Origin: Agelas oroides
Lineage: Eukaryota > Porifera > Demospongiae > Agelasida > Agelasidae
Length of the DNA: 64,000 bases
Assembly: GCA_949130485.1 (NCBI GenBank)
Contig: OX422184.1
Span: forward strand, 13,738,405 to 13,802,404
Direction of reading: 5' to 3'
Part shown: in pieces, positions 1 through 12,428 of the stretch
How positions within the stretch are numbered: the first letter of the stretch is position 1
Layout of the letters: every line of letters starts with the position of its first letter
Made by a program: the position numbers and the translations under genes
The notes under the pieces: model-generated
What the model saw: the letters and a program-made list of their open reading frames with translations, nothing else
The model's database searches: none
What the model was told of the DNA's origin: nothing

Positions 1-432
1 GCCAGTGACAATTACACTGCACTTGTACTGCATTCATTCCTAGGCTGCCTGCATAATCCACCTTCCCACATTGAATCACTATAAAACAATAGCTGGAAAG
101 GTGTAAAGGCGTAAACAGCATAGCAAAGTCAATTACCTTATTAATATCTAATGACATAAAAATCTTTCATCAGGTTTGTGCGCACTTTGGTATCATGCGG
201 TACAATGTGCTTCATAGCTATACAGATTATACAACAGTGACAGAAAGGGTACTCAGGCGTATTAAGGGCTGGGTCAAGCTGTTTTGCGGGCTGCCTAAAT
301 TACCCCTGGGGGATGTTATCGCACCATAAACAAGAAGCTGGTTGTATCACAATGCAGGACCTAGGAATGCAATTATGCACCTTGGCTATCACGAGGGACC
401 GGTTTAGGCTTGTACTGGTCCTAACAACAAGA

Positions 433-1112
433 AGTCACAAAAAAGTTTGCCAAATGCAAACAAGCACATGTAGGGATGAAATCCTCAAAAACCAACCAAA
501 CAAGACGGGAACGACACCACAATACTTTTACACCATCCCTACATCTTGTGCCATTTTGCCAAAACTGTGTGTTTGTATTTGTTTTTTAGTTGTGTGTAGA
601 AGAGGGTTGTCTTGTAGATGGAAGGGTGTGGCGTGGGTGTGTTGTGCATAGTGAGTATGTTGTGTTGTTGGTGGTTGCTACTGAGTGTAGCAGGTATGGT
701 CCAAGTTGTGTGTAGAAGGTGTGGAGTGAGTGAGGAGTGGTGAGTGTGTGTGGTATGTTGGAATGTGCATTATGTTGTTAAGTTTTATGCCTGTTTAGCA
801 TGATAGATATGGGTTGTCTTGTATACAGGTGGCTGTGAAGTGAGTAGTGGTAATTTTGTAATGCTTTGTGAAGGATGGGTTATTTTGTGAGATAGTTGAA
901 TGGAGTGAAGTACTATGTTTGTTTGTGGTTGGTGTGGGCTAATAATTACAAATGTAGAGGGTTTTGTGTTGTGTACAGGTGGCAAAATGGCACAAGATGT
1001 AGGGATGGTGTAAAAGTATTGTGGTGTCGTTCCCGTCTTGTTTGGTTGGTTTTTGAGGATTTCATCCCTACATGTGCTTGTTTGCGTTTGGCAAACTTTT
1101 TTGTGACTTGTT
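433..1112. mobile_element. MITE with ~130-bp terminal inverted repeats (CATCCCTACAT family)
   Basis: The left end at 433-560 reappears reverse-complemented at 977-1,112, including the outer AAGTCACAAAAAAGTTTGCC and the inner ACACCATCCCTACATC. The middle is GT-rich and has no coding content. Related elements carrying the same CATCCCTACATC core occur at 48,840-49,390 and about 53,280-53,450. The superfamily was not determined. Confidence 0.8.
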
Positions 1113-1297
1113 TCTGTTGTTTTTTTTTTGTTGTTGTGTAACCACACCCCAAGTGAAATGACTTGTTATGTAGTTTATTGTTGATGTTGATGGATTTCTG
1201 GAGGATGTTAGCTGTTTGCACTTATCCACTTGACAATGGAATCATGGGTGTAACTGTTGTCTAATTGGGTAAGTGCATGTGTGTGTGAGTGGTTGTT

Positions 1298-1564
1298 CTA
1301 AGGCACTGTGGTCTCGGGGTCCTCCCAATAACGGGTATGGGAGGACGCCCTCTTGGTCTCGGGGTCCTCCCAATAACGGGTATGGGAAGATGCCCTTTTC
1401 TTTTCAGGGTTCTTCCAATAACTAGTAAGAGAGTACGCCCGGGAAGATGCCCTTTGTTTTTCCGGGTTCTTCCAGTACTTGTTACGGGACGCTTGCCTTT
1501 TGCTTTCTTTGTTTCGCAGGTAGTTCTGCTTATCCCGCGCCCGTTTCTTGTGGACGTTACGCAT
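1298..1564 (-). CDS. Short repeat-rich ORF (YW-K/E-N/D-PE repeats), probable fragment
   Basis: This 88-aa open frame starts with a basic segment (MRNVHKKRARDKQNYLRNK). It then carries about four imperfect copies of a 15-residue repeat of the form SHTRYWEDPETKRAS, encoded by 45-bp units that are nearly identical at the DNA level in the last two copies. I associate repeats of this style with repetitive proteins in sponge and cnidarian genomes, often near mobile DNA, but no enzymatic domain is visible. It lies wholly inside the left-arm-only block. Whether it is a complete small gene, a first exon or a relic is not decidable here. Confidence 0.35.
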   Translation of the reverse strand: MRNVHKKRARDKQNYLRNKESKRQASRNKYWKNPEKQRASSRAYSLTSYWKNPEKKRASSHTRYWEDPETKRASSHTRYWEDPETTVP

Positions 1565-3452
1565 ACTGCGTTCCTTGTCAAATCCAGCACAAGTACGTCA
1601 ACTGCTGTATGAAAGTAGCAACATATGCAATCGTTTGGGAATCAATCGATCGTCAAGTTCTCTACGGAAGTAGAATAACCGCAGCTGCATGCCAACTTCA
1701 AGTGCTGTAGCTGTTGAACTTCTGTTGACGTAATCGCTATGAATATTCTATTCTAACAAAATGGCGTATAGCAGCAAGCATAAGCGTGGGGTTACCTGAG
1801 AATCGCCGATTAATTCGACTTCTTTCTTTGAGAACGATGAGTGGTGGGTACAATACCCAGTAATTTATGCTGATCTTTCGCGTTTGAATCGTTGTAATAG
1901 CTTCAGCCATTGTCGTGCTATCGTGGTGAGCAAAAGAAGAAGAAGAAGTCAGAAGATAGACGATTTGCTTTTTTAGCGACTTGATGTCAGGTATACTTAG
2001 CGATTCTTTCCAGCAAATTTAACGATCCTGTTGCCCATGGAAGCACTCGATAATGTCTGATATGGCTCATGGAGGCCGTTGACTTATCTAACGCGGACAT
2101 TTCGAGCGTGTCATTTGTGCACTTTGAATGTGGCCGCCATTTTTTTTCGGGGTCATCCCTACATATGGCGTACTACCGTACGCCATGATACTCAGTCTTG
2201 TCCTTACCTCTTTCGACTAAAGCGTGATGTGAGACGCACATCTGTAACACTAGAAGTCATTCTGCCAAGCGCTTCCAGCAATTTTCAAGTGTAGTCATGT
2301 GCTAGCTACCTCCAAATAAGCCGCATAATGGCTGCTTAGCAGCTCTTTTTCCGGAAGTAACTCATGCGAATTTTTTCGAAGAGAACTGGAGTATACTGTT
2401 GGGTTCGATCGAGAAGAAAATCCAATTTTCTTTGATTTCACCATGGGAAAAATTCGTAGCTTACGGCTAAGGGTGGGAAGTGGAAGTGTGAATGCCTGAT
2501 GGGTGTAGCATATTTACAAGTTCAAGTGCTTTGGAAAGAGATATTGACTATTCCCATGGATAAATAGTTAAAGTAGAAACAATAGTGAAATTTTGCTTGC
2601 AAGAATTCCTCATATCGTACCGATATACCCCGAGGGAGGGGCTTGCTATAGCCAAGCTGATTATGGGCATGGCCAGAAATGATGTCACAGTAAACATTAG
2701 CTACACGTAACAACAGTAAACAATTACAGTAAAAAACAAATGGCTAGAAAGGATAACTTAAAGTTGGCACTGGGTGGCTCTTCTTTGCACACATGTGCTT
2801 AGGCAAAGCTCCTCTCAACTTATGGAAACTCCACTCAACACTAAATAACTCAAGTTTCAGTCAGAATGAGTGTTTGTTTGGTGACAACACTGATAGTTGA
2901 AATACGTAAGTATAGTTCAAGATATCCATGGGTTAAATAACACTAGAGAATGGAACTCAGTGGTTAGTGCCTTTTGTTCACAGTACATTATGACCTCGAC
3001 AGAATCTAAAGATCTCAACGCAAACACTCATGCACTCAGTTAGTGTTTCATACAAAATTTGAGATATCCAACATGGACCACATCCTCAACACACAGGTCA
3101 ACTCCTTCCTTTGTGCATGAACACCTCTTTGTGCTCCCACTGACTATAATAAGGTGATGTTGATAAGAGTAGTAGTAATAGCTCTCATCTCAGTACAGCA
3201 AGATAAGAATATTTTCCAATTCACTGTCTCTACTATAGCCTTGCAAATGAGGTCCTTCTCTATCAGTTTTACATTGAACTTTTAATCCTCCTGTAGTGTA
3301 GCAATAATCCGTTTCTCTCTCGGATGGTAAAAAACAAAATTGGGTTACTTGATGAAACCACAAAAGTTGCAAACTGAGTAAAAGATTACATTCCCAAGGT
3401 CAGTTGCGTAAGACTTCAAGAACTCAATAACAGCAAAGACTTACTGTGTAAG

Positions 3453-4111
3453 ACCAGGAGCTTATGAGCGGCAAAGCCGCGAAGGAGCGTGTAACTCTGG
3501 TTTCATTCAAATCCGGATTACTTACGTATTTCCGTTTTGGTGAGGCGCAATGCGTGTCATGCGGTCTATCACCTACTTTAGGTCATGCGGCTACGTGAGA
3601 AAATAAACGATGGCAGAATTGCAAGTACAAGAAATAGTGACTCTATACTCCACAAGACAACAAACAAGAATACTTCTTCAACTTTGAATATCAGTCAGAA
3701 ACACACTGAAAGACACGGAAGCCGCTGTTACTGGCATTTTAAAAAGTCAATCGAGCCATTGGAGATACCTGCTGCAACCGTAGCCTCCGCTTCGAAAACG
3801 AAGCCGCCTCAGAACAGTGAGGGGTCCCGGCATCTTCGAACTTTACGCATTTTTGAGGCAGACCGCTTTTGCCATCACCTGTTCGCTTGCCCATTCCTCC
3901 ACAGCTAGGTCAAAGGGCGTTCTGAGTGAGTGTAAAACATCTCACATTGCTATTACGGAACACGTGGGTTTTTAGGTCGTCACTATGACGCTTGATTTGA
4001 AGAGTGATTTCCTTATTTGGAAGTTCGTTCGCTAATAATGATTTGGATGGCACTCGGTATATGCGGTAGTCACACACTCCTTCGCGGCTTCGCCGCTCAT
4101 AAGCTCCTGGT
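3453..4111. mobile_element. MITE with hairpin-bearing TIRs, left-arm copy
   Basis: The ends are ACCAGGAGCTTATGAGCGGC and its reverse complement, about 38 bp each. Each TIR contains a self-complementary stretch, GCGGC-AA-GCCGC. The flanks suggest a short target duplication of 3-5 bp (AAG or TAAGA). The internal ORF at 3,585-3,908 has no recognisable domain. The same element sits at 20,511-21,149 in the other arm, so the insertion predates the duplication. Confidence 0.75.
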
Positions 4112-4626
4112 AAGACTTCAAGAACTCAAATAGCTGCACTGGGGCAAAGACTTGCTATGTGCACTGGAAGCCCACTGGTCAAGAGATTGGCTTCAAGTGG
4201 TCAATGATCTACACTGTGGTGGTAGTTTGAGGTTTGCGTAACATACCCATGTAAGCACCACCTCTACACTAGACACTCTCACAGTATGCCATAATTTGAC
4301 CATGAAACAATTAACAACAGATTGAAGGGATGTGATCTAACCTAAATTTTAACTTTAGACTAAATACTGCAATCTGATTCGTCACACACAAGTAGTCTAA
4401 GTCACTTATTCCACCAGTAAATTCTTAAGTATAGTTGATTTAACTTGTACCACGCATTAGTGAAAATGCAATTTAATACTTCAACAACTGCAATGTCAGC
4501 AGTTCTCAAACAGTTTGCCTGCACTAAGTGCTAATTGGCTTGTCAACACTTGGATCAGCCAACAACAGTGATCTGATAGATACTGCTGACAATCTCGCTG
4601 GCCAGGTACTGGAACCAGAGCTAGAA

Positions 4627-4764
4627 CTAGGACCATTTCGTATTGGACGACTCTTTGCTGCCACTGCCAGCAGGACTGGGAGGTTTGTGAGTTCTACTGA
4701 GAGCTTGTAGCAATTGTTGCATGATGGCCAGCTTCTGAGAATGACCAGTCCACACAATGTTTCT
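4627..4764 (-). CDS. Putative terminal exon of an unidentified gene, left-arm copy
   Basis: This mirrors 19,858-19,995. After an acceptor reading CTGTAG the frame is open for 45 codons and ends in a stop. The predicted peptide has an amphipathic stretch ([19 protein letters not shown]) and then a Ser/Pro/Gly-rich tail. I do not recognise the protein. The nearest upstream exon-like module, ending at a GTAAGT donor, lies in the adjacent minisatellite. The open frame is preserved in both arms, which gives mild support for coding. Confidence 0.3.
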   Translation of the reverse strand, partial: RNIVWTGHSQKLAIMQQLLQALSRTHKPPSPAGSGSKESSNTKWS

Positions 4765-4840
4765 CTACAGTTTCAATGACAAAAACTCACCAGTATTTGG
4801 TTCACACTTACCAGAAATTTCATCATGTAAAAAATACATT

Positions 4841-7470
4841 TCAGTGTACATTCATGGCCCATGTACGAGGCTAATTTCAGTGTAGGTACATTCATGGCCC
4901 ATGTACGAGGCTAATTTCAGTGTAGGTATATTCATGGCCCATGTATGAGGCTAATTTCAGTATAGGTACATTCATGGTCCATGTACGAGGCTAATTTCAG
5001 TGTAGGTACATTCATGGTCCATGTACGAGGCTAATTTCAGTGTAGGTACATTCATGGCCCATGTAGGAGGCTAATTTCAGTGTAGGTACATTCATGGCCC
5101 ATGTACGAGGCTAATTTCAGTGTAGGTACATTCATGGTCCATGTACGAGGCTAATTTCAGTGTCAATCTCATTCATGGTCCATGTACGAGGCTAATTTCA
5201 GTGTAGGTACATTCATGGTCCATGTACGAGGCTAATTACAGTGTAGGTACATTCATGGTCCATGTACGAGGCTAATTACAGTGCCAATCTCACTAGTATT
5301 TGGTTCATACTTACCACAAATTTCATCATGTAATGAGGCAGTACATTTCAGTGTAGGTACATTCATGTACGAGGCTAATTTCAGTGTAGGTACATTCATG
5401 GCCCATGTACGAGGCTAATTTCAGTGTAGGTACATCCATGGTCCATGTACGAGGCTAATTTCAGTGTAGGTACATTCATGGTCCATGTACGAGGCTAATT
5501 ACAGTGTAGGTACATTCATGGTCCATGTACGAGGCTAATTACAGTGCCAATCTCACTAGTATTTGGTTCATACTTACCACAAATTTCATAATGTAATGAG
5601 GCAGTACATTTCAGTGTAGGTACATTCATGTACGAGGCTAATTTCAGTGTAGGTACATTCATGGCCCATGTACGAGGCTAATTTCAGTGTAGGTACATCC
5701 ATGGTCCATGTACGAGGCTAATTTCAGTGTAGGTACATTCATGGTCCATGTACGAGGATAATTTCAGTGTCAATCTCATTCCTGGCCCATGTACGAGGCT
5801 AATTTCAGTGTAGGTACATTCATGGCCCATGTACGAGGTTAATTTCAGTGTCAATCTCACTAGTATTTGGTTCACACTTACCAGAAATTTCATCATGTAA
5901 TGAAGCAGTACATTTCAGTGAAGGTACATTCATGTACGAGGCTAATTTCAGTGTAGGTACATTCATGGCCCATGTACGAGGCTAATTTCAGTGTAGGTAC
6001 ATTCATGGCCCATGTACGAGGCTAATTTCAGTGTAGGTACATTCATGGCCCATGTACGAGGCTAATTTCAGTGTAGGTACATTCATGGCCCATGTACGAG
6101 GCTAATTTCAGTGTAGGTACATTCATGGTCCATGTACGAGGCTAATTTCAGTGTAGGTACATTCATGGTCCATGTAGGAGGCTAATTTCAGTGTAGGTAC
6201 ATTCATAGTCCATGTACGAGGCTAATTTCAGTGCCAATCTCATTCATGGCCCATGTACGAGGCTAATTTCAGTGTAGGTACATTCCTGGCCCATGTACAT
6301 TCATGGCCCATGTACGAGGCTAATTTCAGTGTCAATCTCACTAGTATTTGGTTCACACTTACCAGAAATTTCATCATGTAATGAGGCAGTACATTTCAGT
6401 GTAGGTACATTCATGGCCCATGTACGAGGCTAATTTCAGTGTAGGTACATTCATGGCCCATGTACAAGGCTAATTTCAGTGTAGGTACATTCATGGCCCA
6501 TGTACGAGGCTAATTTCAGTGTAGGTACATTCATGGCCCATGTACGAGGCTAATTTCAGTGTAGGTACATTCATGGCCCATGTACGAGGCTAATTTCAGT
6601 GTAGGTACATTCATGGTCCATGTACGAGGCTAATTTCAGTGTAGGTACATTCATGGCCCATATACGAGGCTAATTTCAGTGTAGGTATCTCATTCATGGT
6701 CCATGTACGAGGCTAATTTCAGTGCCAATCTCATTCATGGCCCATGTACGAGGCTAATTTAAGTGCCAATCTCATTCATGGCCCATGTACGAGGCTAATT
6801 TCAGTGTAGGTACATTCATGGCCCATGTACGAGGCTAATTTCAGTGTAGGTACATTCATGGTCCATGTACGAGGCTAATTACAGTGTAGGTACATTCATA
6901 GTCCATGTACGAGGCTAATTACAGTGCCAATCTCACTAGTATTTGGTTCACACTTACCAGAAATTTCATCATGTAATGAGGCAGTACATTTCAGTGTAGG
7001 TACATTCATGGTCCATGTACGAGGCTAATTTCAGTGCCAATCTCATTCATGGTCCATGTACGAGGCTAATTTCAGTGTAGGTACATTCATGGCCCATGTA
7101 CGAGGCTAATTTCAGTGTAGGTACATTCATGGTCCATGTACGAGGCTAATTTCAGTGTAGGTACATTCACGGTCCATGTACGAGGCTAATTTCAGTGTAG
7201 GTACATTCATGGTCCATGCACGAGGCTAATTTCAGTGCCAATCTCATTCATGGCCCATGTACGAGGCTAATTTCAGTGTAGGTACATTCATGGCCCATGT
7301 ACGAGGCTAATTTCAGTGTCAATCTCACTAGTATTTGGTTCACACTTACCAGAAATTTCATCATGTAATGAGGCAGTACATTTCAGTGTAGGTACATTCA
7401 TGGCCCATGTACGAGGCTAATTTCAGTGTAGGTACATTCATGGCCCATGTACGAGGCTAATTTCAGTGTC
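4841..7470. repeat. 40-bp minisatellite with interleaved splice-donor module, left arm (~2.6 kb)
   Basis: The unit is about 40 bp, containing GTAGGTACATTCATGG followed by CCATGTACGAGGCTAATTTC, and is repeated more than 50 times. A variant carries CAATCTCATTC in place of GTAGGTACATTC. About every 300-600 bp the array is interrupted by a segment of roughly 57 bp containing ACTTACCAGAAATTTCATCA. On the minus strand this is a canonical 5' splice site (TTTCTG/GTAAGT). Each 40-bp unit is itself an imperfect hairpin (GTACATtCATGG paired with CCATGtAC). The partner array in the right arm is about half as long. Confidence 0.97.
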
Positions 7471-8240
7471 AATCTGATTCTCAGGTGCTCTGAATCTGTC
7501 TTGCAACTACTCTAGCAAGCAATAGAAACTTCAAGGCATAAAATGATCAACAGAAAAGAGAGACTCATTATAGTCATTGCTAGGTGGTTTGGTTGCTATC
7601 CATAAAACAAGAAATGTCAGCCTAAAAGGTCAGAGTACATTCGTTATATGGACTCTAAATCCGAATCATATGTCAGGTACAGTATCACACCAACAGACAC
7701 TCATTCACTCCCACATGCTTAAACATGTGTTGTGTAATGGAGTGTGATGGGTGTTGCTAGGGTAACAGGCACACGAAACCACCCCACAGGGAAGCACCTT
7801 TAAGCTTGTAGCCACTCTTTGTATACAGCAAACATATATCCCTCCAGGATACCAGAATCACCATAGACCCCCTTCATAATTAGAATCAATCTTTAACTGT
7901 TGTTGTGCTACTGAATACTATACGTAGAGGAAAGAGCAGCTTGTGCAGCAGCAACTTTAAGAATTTACAGTCAGTGGCTATACTCCAGGCATTACTTTCC
8001 CACTGCAATTGCAGCCACTTTTGTTGCTTAAAAATGTTGCTATAGTTATGTCACATTGGATTCACATACACATTTCTTGACATTTACCAGTAACTCTTTA
8101 GGTATAATCTTTTTTTGTGTACTGCAGTATAATTAACTTAAACCAAGTCACAAAAGAAAATATGCACAGTAGACAGTACGTATATACTGAATTGAACATC
8201 ATAGTAGGTGCAATAGTATTTATATCTATGACATACTTAC

Positions 8241-8500
8241 CTTTGGTGGTGGTCGTATCTGTGCATGCTGGGGTTATATACCCTTCCCACATCCACTACC
8301 ACATCGCAGCTCTTCAACCGTTCGGGGTCCCGAGTGCGTATTATCTCGGCATTGTTGTACTCTGGGAGCAGTTTGAGCATGTAGCAAGCAAGGGCCTCAT
8401 CACAGTGAAATTTACCATTGTGGGTGCCGATGGTTTTGGTGACACAAGGCCTCTTTGGTTCTGAGTCCATCCTGTACCTCCGCAATACTGTGGAAACCAT
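8241..8500 (-). CDS. MYG1: MYG1 exonuclease, exon 1 of the left-arm copy (partial in window)
   Basis: This mirrors MYG1 exon 1 at 16,858-17,117. The predicted peptide is identical. It includes the motif [12 protein letters not shown] and ends at the DHH motif, followed by an intact GTAAGT donor (ACTTAC/CTTTGG on the plus strand). The one coding difference I saw is a synonymous GAC/GAT at the Asp following the second Met. The start may be at 8,500 ([10 protein letters not shown] extension) or 8,470 (MDSEPK). Exon 2 would lie about 700 bp outside the window start if the palindrome continues. I cannot say whether this copy is a complete gene or a truncated one. Confidence 0.85.
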
Positions 8501-8788
8501 GCAGTAATCACAACATAATAACACACTGCATTATGAACTAGATACTTGTTGCTCTGTAGTTTGCACCTAATGTATGGTAACTTTGTGTTGAGCTGACTTT
8601 ATTTTGTCATGTAACCTTTGAATGAAATGTAGAGGGGTTGGTTGACCAATGCATGTGACAACACTTGAGGTGGGATGTGGGAGATCAATAGTAGTGGCAA
8701 CACACTCTCTATATACTGGCCTAGTACTATACTTTTCTACAAGGCCAAGATACACATTGAAAGTAGACGGCCCCACACTTCTTTTCAT

Positions 8789-9463
8789 GAGGGATACTAG
8801 AAAACGCGGAACAACGGAATAAAAATTCCAAAAATAAATATGTGCACCGTATGCAAGACCAGTCCCATATCCAGAGGTTAGACCACGTAGATGCTGTTTT
8901 GAGCGACAGTTTCTTGCTGGCGAGGATTCACTAGTAAACTAGGCTTCATTATTTCATATTGAGGTAAGTCCTCAAGCATTTAGGATGACAGTGTAATGTT
9001 AATTTATCTCATGCATATCTAGCTAGCTACATAGCTGCCTGTGCTCTAAGATTAGTACTTTTGTTCTATTAAGGCCCTTGACAATTGCTGCTTAGCCAGA
9101 TTAACAGTGGTGGATAGATTGGTGGCATCCTGTCACTACATGCAGAGCCCGAGGACAAGGGTGGTTATTGTAAATCATAAACCCCAGCATTATGTATTAT
9201 CTTCTCCAACCTGATTGGTCCATGTTGTTATCAGTAAACGTACAAGGTAGTTTACACTGTAAACAAAGTAGCTTATAGGAAACATCATTTTACAAATTCC
9301 TGTGGTACATGAAACAGAATCTGCAACTTCCTAGTTGTCAGTATTTTGGAAAACAATACCTACCCACACCATAGAAACTGTAGAAGGGTAAACGTGGAGA
9401 GTATTAACTGATACCATATTTATTCAAATTATTATTTTTATTATTATTATTATTATTATTATC
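8789..9463. repeat. Dispersed repeats upstream of left MYG1, plus ATT microsatellite
   Basis: 8,789-9,170 matches one end of the element at 30,325-31,008 (GGGATACTRGAAAAC start, then GGCGAGGATTCACTAGTAAAC). 9,125-9,360 matches, in inverse orientation, 50,280-50,560 (shared GTAAACTACCTTG and GAAACAGAAT segments). 9,425-9,463 is a (TTA)n run. The mirror copies are at about 15,897-16,571. No gene was seen between here and about 11,700. Confidence 0.7.
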
Positions 9464-9473
9464 GCTTTACAGT

Positions 9474-11730
9474 TCAGATGGGGGCGTGGAATGGATGACA
9501 TAGAACTGAAAGTGAGAGAGTGAACTGATGGTTCATCAGACTTAGGTATAAGCAAACATTAGGTGGATACACCGAGTAGAGAGAAGTTGGTGGAGTGTGA
9601 TACAAAACATTTAAATAAAACACATGATCCAATCCCAGCACAAGAAATTCAATTCTGAGATTTATGGGTGGATCCAACTTAGCGCAAGCTGCCACTAATT
9701 AACTTTCAGTTGTCCCAGTCAGATTAAGTGCGGTCAAGAACAATTTCCAGGAGAAAGAGCTATCCCTTAAATGTTCTACTTTGGCGTTTCATGGTTTCAT
9801 GGGTTTGAAAGACTTTTGTTGCTACAGTTGCTACTGTCTATCAAGAACCTCATGCACTTCTGGACAAGACCGAGAACTGAAGGCCAGGAACTCCGGCTTT
9901 GCATTTCTGTTTTAACCCCCCCCAAAAAATTTTTAATCCATTGCAACACATGATCCAATCTAATGCAAGAAATTCAATTCCTGGGATGGGTGGTTAATGC
10001 ATGCCCACTCCAATGATTTAATTTGAATAAATCCTGTAGTCACTTTACCTCCAATATCTAGGCCATACCTAACCAATTTTATGTTGCTTGGATCAACTGA
10101 CACAAATTTTGGCAGATATTACTCAAAAATACGACACATGGATGAATCTGAACACTGAATTTGTCAGAATGGCATCACCTTCTGCAAGGATCATTATAAT
10201 GTACTTACCAAATAGGGTCTGAAGATCAATCACGATTGTCGACTGTGGATGGGATGACCCTTTTGGAAAGCTGTGTATGTTTTGTAGTGATACTGCCACC
10301 AAGGTGACTGTTATTAACCATTTTTACGCCTACCTACCAACCCTCCTTGAAACATTATCTGGCCCATGCAATGTAAAATATGCTTTGATTTAGCATACAG
10401 TGCAAGAAATCTCTGTTGTACCCCTCAGCTGTGTTTTATGTCATGCATGATGACTTGGTTTCTTCTGATCTGCAACACTTGCAAGACAGGCTGCTCACAG
10501 AAAGGACAGCAGTCTAAGCTGCCTCACAAGGCAAATAGCTACATATAGGATAGATGCTGGTATTATGAGACATCTAATCTTAATTACTACTCATTAGTGT
10601 AATGTAGTTTTTCAGCCCCATTGAAACATTTCTCCTGAGAATGTACCACTTATAGAATAAAAGTCGCATTTTTCCTCCTAGGCAGTGGTTCTAAAAGTAA
10701 GAGCCTATGAAAATCACTCTTGCATGTATTATGAGTCGACTGCTGGTATTATGAGTCACCAGGTGCTTTGTTGATTGAAACATTTTCAGTTGGAGTTCAA
10801 ACTGTATCCTAGCATTTTATAACCTCTCTCTGTGCTGATAGTAATTTTTTGTCACTAGAGCACCTTCCATTCTAACATGGTATTAATGTTACCATACACT
10901 GTTCAGGGTTCATAGTTGGGATCCCTAAAATCATCAAACCTTGAAAAATACTACAGAGTAAACACATTTTGATGGGAAAGTTGCTAGATAATGGCACCTG
11001 TATGTACTCTAAATGGACATCGAGTTTGGAAATTTTTGGAGTAAAAGTTACATGTGAACCCTCTGACTCATAATACCCTATTCCATATGTTGCACACCAC
11101 GTTGTAGTAGTAAAACACGTCTAGTACTGTGACAATACAATACAGCACAAATACACTAGCATCTGCTACACTGACACACTGACATGCTTAGTTAATACCT
11201 GGATGCGTTATTAATCGGCGAAAAAAGAGCATGGTTGGCTGTCATCCAGAGGAGGTCCGACACGCTTACGGAGCTGCACGGAACTCCGTGTCACGTATGG
11301 TGAGGGAACATTGCACGATCAACGTGGCGACGGCTCTCGAAGTCCGTTTTTGTACCTGTCCTATCGCGGGAACTAGAACATGTAGGAGCGCCATACTCGG
11401 TTTGCTGATAGTTGAGATGGGACCCTACTGCTCCTGTGTATCTGTGGAGCTGAGGACTGATAACTTCGCAGCAAGAGCGAGTTAAACCCGGAGCGTGATA
11501 AACATGACCTGGAGGACGGTACTTTGAGCAGTTGTAGCTCCATAACGCAACGGGCTATGAAGCTCGGACTTGCGTTGTATGAAAGTAGAAACACGGCTAA
11601 TTCCAGTGATATGCATTTGTGGGGGGTGAAACCCCCATTGGTTTTGGAGCTACAGAGCTTTGAAAGTTGGCAAGATTTGGGAAATGTGAAAATAGGTTCC
11701 GATTTAGGAGCTCATATCTTCTGGTCAGAT
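9474..11730. other. Noncoding inner part of left arm
   Basis: Short ORFs here (for example 11,231-11,485 and 11,524-11,763) are mirrored in the right arm simply because the DNA is duplicated. None shows a recognisable domain. I see no gene in this stretch. Confidence 0.5.
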
Positions 11731-11734
11731 TATG

Positions 11735-12360
11735 CTATCGTGACAGAACTTACACCAAAATGAAGCCCTTTCCATGTACTTTGTGATGATCTTCACATTG
11801 TTAGTGACACCCTGTGCAGATTTGGAGTAATCCAGCTTTGAAGTTGACTATAATTGTGAAAGACGTAAATCTGGGTAAAATTCAATCACCCATATCTCCT
11901 CAACAATGAAGGCAGTGGTGATGGGACTTACACCAAAATGATGCACATTCTATATGCTTTCTGATGATATCCATATTGCTGTGACATCCCGTATAAATTT
12001 GGAGCTATATGGCTTTGAAGTCAAGTATGTTTGTGCAATATCAAAATATGGGTAAAATAGGAGCCCATATCTTCCAGTCAGATTATCTGCTGTTGTGACA
12101 GAACTTGCACCAAAATGGAGCCCTTTCCATGTACTTTGAGATGATCTTCACATTGTTGGTGACACCCCATACAGATATGGCTTGGAGGTTGACTGTATTG
12201 TAAATCTGGGTAAAATTCAATCACCCGTATCTCCTCAACAATGAAGACAGTGGTGATGGGACTTGTACCAAAATGATGCACATTCTGTGTACTTTCTGAC
12301 AATATCAACATTGTTGGTGACACCCCATGAAGGTTTAGAGCTTTGAGGTCAACCATGTTA
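11735..12360. repeat. Degenerate ~165-177 bp tandem repeat flanking the palindrome centre (left)
   Basis: Four diverged copies begin near 11,745, 11,922, 12,095 and 12,260. Each starts with a CTTRYACCAAAATG motif, followed by CATGTACTTTSTGATGAT-like text and GTGACACCC. Odd and even copies resemble each other more closely, giving a higher-order period of about 345 bp. Inverse copies of the same repeat occupy about 12,890-13,570 on the other side of the centre. Confidence 0.8.
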
Positions 12361-12428
12361 GTGCAGTATCTGAATTTGTTTTTGAAACTTTGAACTATCC
12401 AATATCTTTGAGAACAGTGTATTGACGG

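Larger units (their letters stand above)
431..2187. mobile_element. 1.76 kb block present in the left arm only
   Basis: The right arm reads directly from the sequence matching 430 into the sequence matching 2,188 (around 22,465), so about 1,757 bp is extra on the left or was lost on the right. The left edge coincides with the end of a MITE (433-1,112). The right edge follows a short hairpin, GGCGTACTACCGTACGCC, at 2,167-2,184. I see no clear target-site duplication. The block contains a short repeat-rich ORF on the minus strand and a GCCGCCATTTT motif near 2,131. Confidence 0.75.
1..12378. repeat. Left arm of a giant imperfect palindrome
   Basis: The sequence is the reverse complement of about 13,323-22,893. 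Position 1 pairs with about 22,893, position 313 with about 22,550, 3,585 with about 21,028, 8,241 with 17,117 and 11,231 with 14,129. The arm is still matching at position 1, so its outer end lies outside the window. It is longer than its partner mainly because of the block at 431-2,187 and a longer minisatellite at 4,841-7,470. Substitutions are scattered, so this is not a perfect mirror. It could be a genomic inverted duplication, or two haplotypes joined head to head in assembly. Confidence 0.95.

Noticed and set aside
313-1147. ORFs of 112 and 120 aa on opposite strands
   Set aside because: They follow the two inverted ends of a MITE and translate the same TIR twice.
4841-7470. CRISPR-like regular repeats
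   Set aside because: Units are contiguous 40-bp tandem copies without unique spacers, and the genome is eukaryotic.
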